A stretch of DNA of 56,197 nucleotides, taken from assembly GCF_030068505.1 (NCBI RefSeq), contig NZ_JAQOSO010000019.1:1-56197 (forward strand), given 5' to 3'. The DNA comes from Roseofilum capinflatum BLCC-M114. Lineage in GTDB: Bacteria > Cyanobacteriota > Cyanobacteriia > Cyanobacteriales > Desertifilaceae. Of the stretch, positions 12,201 through 17,419 are shown in pieces. How positions within the stretch are numbered: the first letter of the stretch is position 1; the number at the start of each line of letters is the position of its first letter. A model generated the notes under the pieces. That model ran no database searches. It was given only the letters and a program-made list of their open reading frames with translations, and was not told the DNA's origin. The position numbers were made by a program, and so were the translations under genes.

Positions 12201-13704
12201 TATCGGATAATTCAATCACTGGCTCAGACTCTTCTGGGTCTAAAACCACCGATTCAATCTCGCTAATGACCTCTATGGGTTCGGGTTTAATATAATCGAG
12301 AATCTCTTGCCCTAATTCGGTTTCGCGCCAGTCGTTCTCAATGTCAATCACGTCATCGAGGTGTACTGCTTTACCTGTCGCGCCTTTGATGCGGAAGATG
12401 ATGTCGTTGTAGTCATAGTCGCTGTTGCCATCAACCCGGATATCTTCCATGACAAAGGTATGGCCATCTCCGGTAACATCGGCAATTTGGCCCACATGCA
12501 ACCCATCATCAGGATTTGCTGTAGAAAGGGAGAACAGAGGACGACCGGAACCGCCGATACTGGGGTTATCGAATACTTGTTGTACGCTCTTGTTGGGAAC
12601 GAGCATTACGCCAAAGGTGTCTCCAGGGCGCATCTGCACGGTTTTCACACCGGCGAATTCCCCTCTATTCCAGTTCTTTTCGCCCATAGCGCCCTCGAAT
12701 TTCGCGCCTTCTGTTTTGTCAGAAATGACGATATGACCCAATTTAGGGGCATTTTCGGCGGGGAAATCGGTGTCGGTGGGGGCGGGTTCACCTAAATCTG
12801 GGTCAATCGACGAATCGGTTGATGAACCCGCCCCTACATCGGATGGGGTTTCGGTGGATTCGATACCCAAGGCGCGAGCGGCAGCTTCTTGGATGAAGGC
12901 TTCTGAACCAGGTTCTAGGTTGTCCATGCCTTCTAAGCTAAAGAAGGCGACTTCTCCCTGATATTTCCCACCATCAAAGAGATACTCAATTTCTACTTCT
13001 CCAGTTTCGCCAACGGTGAAGACTCCGGAATCAAATTCAAAATTAGGTTCGGGTTGGGCGAGTTGCTCAATGACTTGCTCTTGCTGATTCTTGTCGGTAG
13101 CCTCTTCTGGTTCATCTGAGTTTTCCAGGGTTTCATCCCCTGCTGTCTCATCTGTTGTGGGAAGAATTTCCTCTTCACTGGTGGCTTCCGAGGTGAAGGC
13201 TTGTGCTACAACCGGCTCTTGGGAATCCTCAGTTTCGGATTGAGCATCGATAACTTTGCTCGGTTCTGTACCCTCTTCTGTTTCACCCGTTCCATCTAGA
13301 GTTAAGGTTGGCGCTACTACTTGCTCTGGAGAACCGTCAACTTCGGATTCAGCATTGATGACTTCGTTGGGTTCTGTATCCTGTTCTGTTGGCAAGTCGG
13401 TAATAAATTCAATCTCTTCGATGTCTTCGTCTGGAATGAGATTAGTGACTTCAGCCGTGTCGATTTCTTCGCGGGTATTGGCATCGGGTTCTACTTCTTG
13501 GGTTTCTGGTGTATCGGTCTCTTCAACGAGGTCAGTATCAAGTTCGGGAATGTCAATACTGTCTGTATCGAGGTTATCTGGGGTTTCTTCAAATCCATCG
13601 ACGATGCCGCTAGGGGTGAGGATGGGTTCGAGAATAAAGGTTTGAGAGTCTTGGGGGTTGGAGGTTTTGGATGATTTTTTTCTAAACCAGTTTAAGAACG
13701 ACAT
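289..13704 (-). CDS. Giant coiled-coil protein with DUF4114-like, subtilisin-like and M23-like domains
   Basis: About 4,471 residues. I chose the ATG at 13704 over the GTG eight codons upstream because AAGGA lies about nine bases before it; the protein then begins MSFLNWFRKK, with no classical signal peptide. Domains in order: an acidic Glu/Asp/Thr-rich region (about 1-250); a DUF4114-like domain rich in Asp/Asn (about 330-460); a subtilisin-like domain (about 710-1030) with plausible Asp727, His732 and Ser954 (GTSRAT) and an SGN oxyanion segment; a very long coiled coil (about 1060-3690) broken by at least eight Trp/His/Asn-rich beads; a Gly/Ala/Ser-rich hydrophobic stretch (about 3690-3940); a CICPPE motif; then an unassigned region and a C-terminal M23-like domain (about 4340-4450) with YAHM, GNTGNS and GTHVD motifs. 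The M23 metal ligands look altered (Asn4347, Asp4351, Asp4442). It stands alone on its strand. Surface assembly, giant toxin-like delivery or a cytoskeletal role are all possible; none is shown. Confidence 0.85.
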   Translation of the reverse strand: MSFLNWFRKKSSKTSNPQDSQTFILEPILTPSGIVDGFEETPDNLDTDSIDIPELDTDLVEETDTPETQEVEPDANTREEIDTAEVTNLIPDEDIEEIEFITDLPTEQDTEPNEVINAESEVDGSPEQVVAPTLTLDGTGETEEGTEPSKVIDAQSETEDSQEPVVAQAFTSEATSEEEILPTTDETAGDETLENSDEPEEATDKNQQEQVIEQLAQPEPNFEFDSGVFTVGETGEVEIEYLFDGGKYQGEVAFFSLEGMDNLEPGSEAFIQEAAARALGIESTETPSDVGAGSSTDSSIDPDLGEPAPTDTDFPAENAPKLGHIVISDKTEGAKFEGAMGEKNWNRGEFAGVKTVQMRPGDTFGVMLVPNKSVQQVFDNPSIGGSGRPLFSLSTANPDDGLHVGQIADVTGDGHTFVMEDIRVDGNSDYDYNDIIFRIKGATGKAVHLDDVIDIENDWRETELGQEILDYIKPEPIEVISEIESVVLDPEESEPVIELSDIFAVAEDETVTYELVEGGDVTEELPDDVPVIPGIEDTEPTETEASASLEGDRLQINPQPETDITEITEIAVRAVSETGESAIHTIEVVNNTVSEESVEALNTGLEKVQEALEENPDNLIEVLENPELLPVVEEVFTELEDNFGTIYNVLERPDILEKVGIAPEAAETFNAIIDNPEIGELFGLPGSLQEAFTSEDFSQWDNYLINAQGAASLILPDSPDVPVAFIDFAGDHGEDVTEVFESVNPSNEYETLGIEGNNWAQQLIAYVDTLRDDAGLPTTNNPVGAGSATLPNTNPDLPEPALSPTINVNNITGENATGMGAGLPIDASNGQNLGEPAPTGDANNVRGIVNLSFDLTQIDDQGQITTRYQLTPEEQLALQYARDNNVLLVVASGNTGDDMSALGQAADEFDNIITVGAVNPTEEVADYSSRGETLTLVAPGGEHKNDPDAFVGTSRATSYVTGAASLVWQANPELSYQQVKEILVQTAKDLGEEGWDTESGAGLLNVTEAVLMAGLIAPEEVVKSEDIDVRRFTGEGRVTTQTRAAGEATEQAIEALTDTQNQLLQQWQTLSDLGNPDLSLEDLQKALEEQKEQALERYQQTDTDAAISLAESEQLADALALATRHHQLELGRLQTLQTRQQELNEQLAALKAEREQAVEGNTEQIELLEEAIAQSKEAVKDALAKLQYQLVDPDTLLADPDAVQAEIDKLKAKIAQYQQKSAALRATASSFYQQGAQHRQIQHHHTHLAHQYSWITQPRRSWLTCGRSPRQKHPLYNHHMALANQAGKNAYSAETQGHILSTNAAKIDQLATQMNHQTDVLSGYQQLLENNNQRLSQLTGESQHANQILKVLQEQAAKKTQLAEKYWHKAALAEQRRKQNQDTANHHNRLYQPNVGRFSCGRHPEHIAPRNQAQHQANVAERERRVFEQWARQAQTEADNLNQQARALAERVADWPELKQGIQYEINANEQKLQAEEDLLALQTPVQRQQLETLDLQIQQAEEELAKLEGEQLPTQEDKAKATEARLTDLQEQSTANREERKTTQKDLQTFLETYGHLLPYPERLQAIKKQIQQLEDEKIRAQELLIQLGNAVTTNPDLVEQFEAVQAYISDIDEQLDWAKLQEDQINWSAPQSPQRLALAKLIEELENRRDNLPETNSLPLQEYIDFLREMENRSTSFLNGFDDLQDRLDAAQEQQTDANETLERLQGEYRELGLEKAAIEEEKLIGKQVELWQEKIDEEQEVLNGYRTQIRDAHGVAAHWENQRHHHQNSANYWNGRIRTWGVVRYEGKNRRPVYGWIHNHQAEHNRNAAQAAANNAAHQRNLATQKAKELESTLQPSIQESEQKLANLKETQAQFTAIQAINAEADLEDAIALKEQQIADTNTAIRTTQEEIKILEHHLAQSEQDKVGQEDLISDKEAQIDDIESEIAETEGKIADKDAEIGEQQSVLQGYHQQIQDANAVTQNWESQRQQHENNANHWNSRINTWGVTGHRWESYRYKSGKNWRTGWRQVPVYGWIHNPQAVVNRDASLAAAQNAAQQRDIAAQDAQNLANQLQPEITATETKIADLETEKQGLEAQKVAQETQLANQQQALELLKTELSEIEDKITELEYDIAANEVKIEDLQAQREINEEERDYFQATLDEINERIADKEVEIADKYREIELTDNYLRQMNTEVERLENRLTVLNEADALESDYQNAADAWQEALENQVTATEELVEIRQQGEQDRQALLGLQSDLAETQTNLAEVTAQQEELQAEVADAQKDLAFTQHQLRTQELQLHSLRAQDAPLRSAEGYYYGQAQYHRQHMWYWNGHTYAYHGGHAAAYRHNLQKASRLAEQRNNLWPKIQETEAKIAELKGEIPPKMAVVNEKQAALAEVTPKVTQLTAEVARIEGDMAPIIARLKPLQEAEKAKLAAFQNAVNEATDAADELAETTSEQAEALQRMISFGVLGTESDVDFFATEVEPKVNEFIEQLETRSTELTAELDNLNNLIADWEDELRRTPIVGANGRSHLQALIDETTIQRDRLLTRQQDNKDIITALTTRLEEATNAIQPLRQQQELEIRQQLETNDERLAALERQLETEEATETALSEDTILAYAQLGDRLRQDLGDAAKVWTEQLLEGHAQTKEIGASQQELSQSVDDLVAYIEEKLGDVDGERDRTLANLRDAITTLEVAAPRYDELEQGQTTLTQEIDKLKQWIEQDAQLWEEIAPIAERYGAESEELAEYQQQYEIYKQQDEARAQQYEAQRHQYQMNANYWNSKVRTWGITGWHSRSSWLQLLKKLPVYGWVHNHHAEAQRNASQHAANVAAQKRNAALQLPTAKAYRAEFLNNAPENGTAIDILQAEAEYKSQKYNNQLAQVTGQLAQTNAQASAALAQADWYEKRAAHHWHRSRKNGPTWTERRKTWKRGRSGRREDHWVTLTHIDHDWILWDTYTKYAKQLREQAVRQLVATDNQSQQQERLKPLAEQWASTVNAVNAAEPSITASRNLVEQLEASREQIPAAKEALQQLEDILPEVEQQLAQAQKEADAYNAKVLAEWKELEANDSQYLPMVEDILKKRGALNRKSQELQHQLADVEQWVERQTVALTTETEEVNRLREDLIAQREILSEQIAQSSGNVDLQTKQAQLQNALGLLDNKATVLQQQQRAFSQKRTLLTAEHEVILAEQRLLDAYLTSPGDLEQLQQQLADARAALAEAQRLAEQAEASSQALTAPLQEVQADLLAQNDEHLRAAKEHQQILRDLLEATELNANYTLQAAQKQREVNDLEFQIQQRLQEMIRNGNQEAKHLLDVAMHNDMATAAEIYYRDYSDIASDTGGSCAGGIARPEDRALANRYYHEMLTHRQLQHRAQAQANHFGHLKRTAQAQKNALQAQQDTAAKMLKDINDRIAETQEEREQKQQELAVAQARLEGITRIREQTEQTFITLINLEQLNLAQAQLEQTIATQRQEDIEKAVEERLEREAIELERQRLEARAKLEQLEQLQAEDALLQGVNAVRSQVGLDGVDGDFNPVQVQSQMATLLTQLQNLEQQQPELPQDLKALLTEVESDIHQALQGEEAANIQGNLFKVMAGLIGQVQHYKADINRIELEEQWDIALLQTAEQDIQKASKDFLKELERMEQLDGEKQTLDPLYLETLNKVALAEQAVDISNELAQQSKEMLEQIIEQRVAERKARKKYFWNSTLGLISQVMTVLSTIVSILSVSFPVLIPFAIGLSLATAGITAIQAVMNGDWLGGIFSVVMAGLNAVTMGMSNTLTAGAKLALQSLQSVAAGAFSGARSIMSGESILGFLQILGSIASVASAGVGGLVKNLSATTQKVMLSVVQSLEKAPQMIYGGIKAIQDGDWLNAISNIFNAVLSVGQSFAGNFNSTLSKVLEVTGKAGNTGLALAGVIKDGGIEGLLSGINGILNIWKDDLVGLVDKISGKEECICPPEIDSKQESNSDDRELQEVAEYYGVPLENVWQDKDGNIYIDPTGTKYSTTNPENGNQEENEQQNQEKLEGSAQGISLTELDANGNPIRTIQFKEAYPQPEVILEGKYPEQVPEKATRYVDVRDSGVPIGYIYELNGQYRFVDRNGNDFPYGNAFGDPSSLFKADNSGVASAESKVLERYIKAVLDAASMTGDWAIGKERDRVFGPGSVQVESMMDSPGVNQARELFYQGKLSPGEAKHYNFGPKEFLDAGLDPTEQFVGSYNVKVSPNSDGTVQFIVENTTSLQSFLRYVEYIPGLKDLVDPPPLFERSEVPWLYENTGFGPTGNMRQIYTWSEPQRPSTAVRITNISEKYVDSTQSPWIKNGRLGEIKVTGGYMESRGHNYKTYQSQAIFADGKIRTIGPGNYNIGIDYDVKDKRVRTWYGGEVVSSGKEGGYGTRIRIKTDVNYNYKGTDYPVYTAYAHMADSKYPNGSQVKPGDRVIAGQDIGTQGNTGNSFGTHVDLQVWIEVNNQKINVSPNALESQIKSRQTK
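6150..6176. repeat. Palindromic repeat inside the giant gene, translated in frame
   Basis: A near-perfect palindrome, GTAGG(T/G)GCGAAC and its complement around a central GGCC. The same element occurs between genes at 18726-18753 and, in a longer form, at 21809-21854. Here it is translated within the coiled coil (peptide IVGANGRSH), so a dispersed repeat has been absorbed without breaking the frame. Confidence 0.85.
11189..11250. repeat. In-frame palindromic repeat in the subtilisin-like domain (copy 1)
   Basis: Inverted arms of roughly 20 bases (GTAGGGGCAGGTTCACCC... and its near complement) flank a short spacer. The minus-strand translation is MGAGLPIDASNGQNLGEPAPT. It lies in the subtilisin-like domain between the His region and the SGN segment, where a surface loop would be tolerated. 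Confidence 0.85.
11290..11358. repeat. In-frame palindromic repeat in the subtilisin-like domain (copy 2)
   Basis: Second member of the same family, with arms around GGGCGGGTTC and GAACCCGCCC. The minus-strand translation contains VGAGS...PDLPEPA. It is separated from copy 1 by only about 38 bases, so the subtilisin-like domain carries a double insertion of roughly 60 residues. Confidence 0.85.
12776..12837. repeat. In-frame palindromic repeat before the DUF4114-like domain (copy 3)
   Basis: Third member, with arms GGGGCGGGTTCA and TGAACCCGCCCC. The minus-strand peptide has VGAGS...DPDLGEPAPT, closely matching copies 1 and 2. All three lie in the same orientation and reading phase. Confidence 0.85.
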
Positions 13705-14383
13705 GGGGGTAATCCTTGGTATATGCACAACATGATGATTGAGCAGAAGCGATGAAGGCTTCTATAAGGTACTCAGGTTTTGGGGGGGTAGTTTTATGCA
13801 AAATCGAGAAATCTGTAATAAAACTTCATATTTTGTTTAAGAGACGATTTGAGTTATGTTCTCTCAATCCCTTGTCCAAAGAGAGTTTTATCGGATTAAT
13901 GGCTTGTAACGAAATGTGAAGTGTGGTTCAGGTACAGATGTTAAGGTGGGCAGGGTCTACTTGTAGAATTTGAATGATACTGCGGTTTTCTCCTGCCCAC
14001 CCTACTGGCGTGACATAGCTCATTTGGTGTTTTAGGAATGGGTGGTGTAGCGTGTCCGCAGGACAAGCATCTTGCTTGTTAGAGGTGACAGGGCAAGATG
14101 CTTGTTATATCAAATCCTTAAATGGTTGCTACTTTCTGTGTACTGTAGAGACATGGTGGGTTCGTGCGGGTTTCCGCAAGCGGACATGAATACAAAAATA
14201 GTTGTCAGTCTACAAGATTTGGGTATAACCCGCCCCTACAGAGATCTGTAGCGCAAATAAATAGATTTTATATTAGAGGTGACAGCGAGCAAGATGCTCG
14301 CACTCCTTCCTCTATTGCTCATTTTAGCTGCGTCACGCCACTACGATTGATACGGTAGAGCGATCGCCTAGTAGGGACTATCG
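13705..14383. repeat. Repeat-filled intergenic region upstream of the giant gene
   Basis: No gene is supported here. The first ~150 bases should hold the minus-strand promoter of the giant gene, but I see no clear consensus. The rest is a series of dispersed palindromes: 13945-14005 (GGTGGGCAGGG...CCTGCCCACC, same family as 48310-48366), about 14050-14105 (arms around CAAGCATCTTGC), about 14157-14239 (a diverged GGGTT...AACCCGCCCCTAC element, same family as the in-frame repeats of the giant gene), and about 14276-14305 (GCGAGCAAGATGCTCGC). A 64-codon plus-strand frame here runs through these repeats and is not a credible gene. Confidence 0.7.
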
Positions 14384-16693
14384 CTAATTGTTGCTTTCAC
14401 TGACTTGCCAGATCTTAATGTTGCCATCGGCTCCCCCACTGACTAAGAGATCGCCTTGGGGACTAAAGGCGAGGGATAACACTTCGTCATCATGATCTCG
14501 GAGGAAGCCGATCGCTTCTTGGGTGTCTAGATTCCAGATTTGAATGGTGCGATCGCCGCCACCACTGGCTAAAAGTTTACCATCGGGACTCACGGCTAAG
14601 GCTCTCACTTCCCCCGGATGCAGCAGTGTCAGTTGTATCGCTCCTGAAGTCAGATCGCGGATGAAAATTTGGCTACCTTGACCAACGATAAACCGTTGAT
14701 TATCGGGCATGACAATCAGAGCTTCTATGGCGGAATTCGTGACTTTGGGTAGCACTTTGTCTTGTAAGTTGATTAAGTTAACTTGATATAAATTTCCCGT
14801 ATCTGTACCCGCAATTAAGGTTTTTTGATCGGGAGTGAGGGCCAAACGATTTACCCATCCGGTTTCCCAGGAAAAGGTTAAGCGGCGAAAGCCATTATAT
14901 AAGTCCCATAGCTTGACAGTGCGATCGCGGCTGCCCGTTGCTAAAATTTTATACTCACTACTAATCGCTAAGGTCACCACTCCCTGTAATCCCTCCTGGG
15001 GTTCAATCTGCCGTTGTTGGTTATTACCGAGATCCCAAATCTTTAAGCGATTATCGCTACGACTGGCACTGGCCAAGAGTTTGCCATCGGGACTGAGGGC
15101 GATCGCACTCACGGCATAGGAACCGCGCTGATCCTGATGAGCATTGAGGGTGCGGCTCAGGCTTCCACCGGGTAATTCCCACAGCTTCACAGTGCCTTCT
15201 GTACCATTGCTGGCCAAAAGTTGACCATTGGGACTCATGGCGATCGCGTTAATGGGTTCTTTCTGGGAATCAATCGTATGAGCCAGCCGAATCTGCACAT
15301 TCCCTTGGCTCAGTTCTATTTTTTGGGGGGCACGAAACCGAATTTCTCTGAAATTGCTTTGATTCCCATACCAAACTCCTGCAACTGCTAAACTTAATAC
15401 AAATACCCCCGCTAATAGGGGATGTAGAGAAGGATGCTTTTGATCGCGCCAAGAGGCTTGCATCACTGGAATGGGCCCTCCTTGTGTATTCTGGGGATAG
15501 CCAGAATTCGAGGGCGGCAAAGGCGTAAAATTAGACCAGCCTGGAGCTGTTGAGGGGGCATTAGACACCCGATGACCTCCCCAATGATGGGTCGGAGCGG
15601 GTTGAATGGGAATCTTCTTGCGGTTCACCGGTTTCAGGTGCAGTCCCCGTTTTACGGCGCTTTGAGAGGGAAAGGGATCGCGCCCATTTAACCGTTGCGT
15701 GCGATCGCACCACGGACAGCGATCCAAATGACTCCCATAGCGATGCTGATCGTTTTTGCTACAGGTAATTAATTCCTTCTCTGCCTCCTGGAGCGCCAAC
15801 TGCCACATCTTGGCATCTGGGCGCACATGGGGATTTTCAAACCCTTCCTCAAAACAGCGCCGAAACAACACTTGCAGTTTTGGATGCAACATTGTGAATG
15901 GGGGAGATACGGGCATAGGCGTGAGGGGAACCGATCGCGTCCCATGGGGAAAATACCCCTCAGCAATCCGTTGGGCGATCGCCGGAGGATCTCCCGGTAA
16001 TTTATACACTCCTGCAAATGGATGGGTTCCCTCCATTAATAACTGAAAAATCAACACCGCTAACCCAAAACAATCCTGTTCCGGAGTACGATTCAAATTA
16101 CCAAAGGACTGACCTTGTAGCTCTGGAGGCGTAAATTCTGGCTTACCCACCGGACAGCGATAAACTTCTTTCGTTTGCGGATGTTTCACCTGAATCGAAT
16201 CCATATCCACCAGGGTAATTAAAGTCGTTTCTGTCACCAAAATATTCGACTCATTCACATCCCCAATCACATATCCCCGCTCATGCAAACTCTTCAGAGC
16301 GCCTGCCAAATTTCGCGCCGTTCGATGCAACCGAGAATATTCAAACCAAGGCCATTGAGTGCGGCGAGTTTTCGGATTATACAAATCAATAATCGGTCGC
16401 ATTCCACTAATGCGCGGCATCAAAAACCCCACCACCTCTTGCTTCTGATTTAAAAGCAAATCCTCCGGCCAAGCAAACGAAAGATGATTTTGACTCGCAG
16501 TAGGATTATTAGGCGGATTTTCCACCATTGCCGCCAATTTAGGGCCATATTCCGGTTTCAGCTTATGATAAACCTTAGCCACCAGAGTCTGATCTTCGCT
16601 GAGTCCATAGACTTTCGCTTCACCACCCACCCCTAATTCCGTGGCGGATTGTAAATCTATCCAGTGTTGATTTGAGTGGCGTTGAAGCTTCAT
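14384..16693 (-). CDS. Ser/Thr protein kinase with zinc ribbon, TM segment and WD40 repeats
   Basis: 769 residues. N-terminal kinase domain (about 15-300): VAKVYHK carries the ATP-binding Lys, GDVNESNILV is the catalytic loop with its Asp, and DMDS stands where DFG is usual, as in the TerY-P-type kinase subfamily. A Cys/His cluster follows (about 310-335; C-x(n)-H-x(n)-CPWC), a likely zinc ribbon. A Pro-rich linker leads to one membrane segment (about 425-445) and seven WD40 blades (about 470-769; signatures such as VKLWEL, LKIWDL, IQIWNL). It probably phosphorylates protein substrates from the membrane and docks partners on the propeller. The PP2C gene upstream on the same strand is its natural opponent. 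The start ATG overlaps the stop of a 15-codon mini-ORF (ATGA), suggesting translational coupling to the antitoxin upstream. Confidence 0.92.
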   Translation of the reverse strand: MKLQRHSNQHWIDLQSATELGVGGEAKVYGLSEDQTLVAKVYHKLKPEYGPKLAAMVENPPNNPTASQNHLSFAWPEDLLLNQKQEVVGFLMPRISGMRPIIDLYNPKTRRTQWPWFEYSRLHRTARNLAGALKSLHERGYVIGDVNESNILVTETTLITLVDMDSIQVKHPQTKEVYRCPVGKPEFTPPELQGQSFGNLNRTPEQDCFGLAVLIFQLLMEGTHPFAGVYKLPGDPPAIAQRIAEGYFPHGTRSVPLTPMPVSPPFTMLHPKLQVLFRRCFEEGFENPHVRPDAKMWQLALQEAEKELITCSKNDQHRYGSHLDRCPWCDRTQRLNGRDPFPSQSAVKRGLHLKPVNRKKIPIQPAPTHHWGGHRVSNAPSTAPGWSNFTPLPPSNSGYPQNTQGGPIPVMQASWRDQKHPSLHPLLAGVFVLSLAVAGVWYGNQSNFREIRFRAPQKIELSQGNVQIRLAHTIDSQKEPINAIAMSPNGQLLASNGTEGTVKLWELPGGSLSRTLNAHQDQRGSYAVSAIALSPDGKLLASASRSDNRLKIWDLGNNQQRQIEPQEGLQGVVTLAISSEYKILATGSRDRTVKLWDLYNGFRRLTFSWETGWVNRLALTPDQKTLIAGTDTGNLYQVNLINLQDKVLPKVTNSAIEALIVMPDNQRFIVGQGSQIFIRDLTSGAIQLTLLHPGEVRALAVSPDGKLLASGGGDRTIQIWNLDTQEAIGFLRDHDDEVLSLAFSPQGDLLVSGGADGNIKIWQVSESNN

Positions 16694-16737
16694 GATTCGT
16701 TGAATTTAAAAATGACATATCTTAGTTCAGAAGTCAT
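16690..16737 (-). pseudogene. 15-codon mini-ORF, possible VapC-like toxin relic
   Basis: The ATG at 16737 overlaps the antitoxin stop codon (ATGA) and the ORF's own TGA overlaps the kinase ATG. It encodes MTSELRYVIFKFNES. Start-stop overlap with an upstream FitA/VapB-type antitoxin is how VapC toxins normally begin, and 'YVI' could be the start of a PIN first strand, but the catalytic Asp and everything after it is missing. A deletion that removed the toxin and joined its start to the kinase would explain it. It could also be chance. Confidence 0.3.
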
Positions 16738-17003
16738 CGATCGCGATCCTCTCGAATTAACACCGTGCTATCTCTAAAACCAAAATCTTGCGGATTAGCT
16801 CTAGGACGAGAGCGAATTCTGTGCAAAATATCGGACATCGACTCCATCTCTGGTACGGATTCAGTTATGGTTTGATTCGCGTCCAAGGATTGTGCTAAGA
16901 CATGAATGACCGCCTCATTAACTGTCCATTGCTGTTCAGACGCTAGACTTTGAAGACGACGATACACTTCATCGGGTAAGTTTTCAATTTGCAGTGTAGC
17001 CAT
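16734..17003 (-). CDS. Ribbon-helix-helix antitoxin, FitA/VapB-like, orphan
   Basis: 89 residues. The N-terminus (MATLQIENLPDEVYRRL) matches the FitA/Arc-type ribbon-helix-helix fold: a short strand followed by two helices (about 8-45), which dimerise to bind operator DNA. The C-terminal tail (about 60-89, ending IREDRDR) is of the type that wraps a PIN toxin. No intact toxin follows; the next gene is the kinase. It is therefore an orphan antitoxin, either a decaying module or recruited as a regulator of the kinase operon. Confidence 0.75.
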   Translation of the reverse strand: MATLQIENLPDEVYRRLQSLASEQQWTVNEAVIHVLAQSLDANQTITESVPEMESMSDILHRIRSRPRANPQDFGFRDSTVLIREDRDR

Positions 17004-17035
17004 ACGGTAACCTAATCGAGAAACAAACGAGACAG

Positions 17036-17107
17036 CTATATGAAGACAGCCCTATTGTCTTCATCCCAAACTTGGCGAGGCGAGAGATTTTGGTCAAATA
17101 ACAACAT
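17036..17107 (-). pseudogene. 5' relic of a DUF5615-type PIN-like toxin
   Basis: The ATG at 17107 begins two bases after the DUF433 stop codon. The frame reads MLLFDQNLSPRQVW... for 23 codons and then stops. 'LLFDQNLSP' is the characteristic N-terminus of the PIN-like toxins that partner DUF433 antitoxins. The remaining ~85-100 residues of a normal toxin are gone, so this is a truncated relic. It lies between two antitoxin genes. Confidence 0.7.
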
Positions 17108-17109
17108 GA

Positions 17110-17340
17110 TTACTCAACGACTACTATCAATCGCTCCCGTTGAGCAGCAAAACTTAAACAAGCTAAAATATCCTCTTGGGTGAGATAGGGAAAATCTTCT
17201 AGAATTTCTTCATAGGTCATTCCAGAGGCTAAGTATTCCAGGACATCATAAACTGTAATTCTCATGCCTCGAATACAGGGTTTTCCTCCCCGTTTGCCGG
17301 GTTCGAGGGTAATGCGGTTGGCAAGGTTGGCGGGTAACAT
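17110..17340 (-). CDS. DUF433 family antitoxin
   Basis: 76 residues, normal length for the family. The motif KRGGKPCIRGMRITVYDVLEYL (about 15-37) and the following ASGMT-EEIL-DFPYLTQEDILACL segment are the hallmark of DUF433, a helix-turn-helix-like antitoxin usually cotranscribed with a DUF5615 PIN-like RNase toxin. That toxin is reduced here to a 23-codon relic directly downstream. The gene lies between the PP2C and kinase genes on the same strand. Confidence 0.85.
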   Translation of the reverse strand: MLPANLANRITLEPGKRGGKPCIRGMRITVYDVLEYLASGMTYEEILEDFPYLTQEDILACLSFAAQRERLIVVVE

Positions 17341-17419
17341 AGGGCGCTTCGCACGGTAATGGGTAATCGTCTTCTGAGAGATCTTAGCCTAGACCGGAGC
17401 GATCGCGATCCTCTGGCAT

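Noticed and set aside
12361-12795. A 144-codon plus-strand ORF opposite the DUF4114-like domain
   Set aside because: No domain; the opposite strand encodes a recognisable domain.
14164-14358. 64-codon plus-strand ORF between the giant gene and the kinase
   Set aside because: It is made of palindromic repeat DNA and has no ribosome-binding site.
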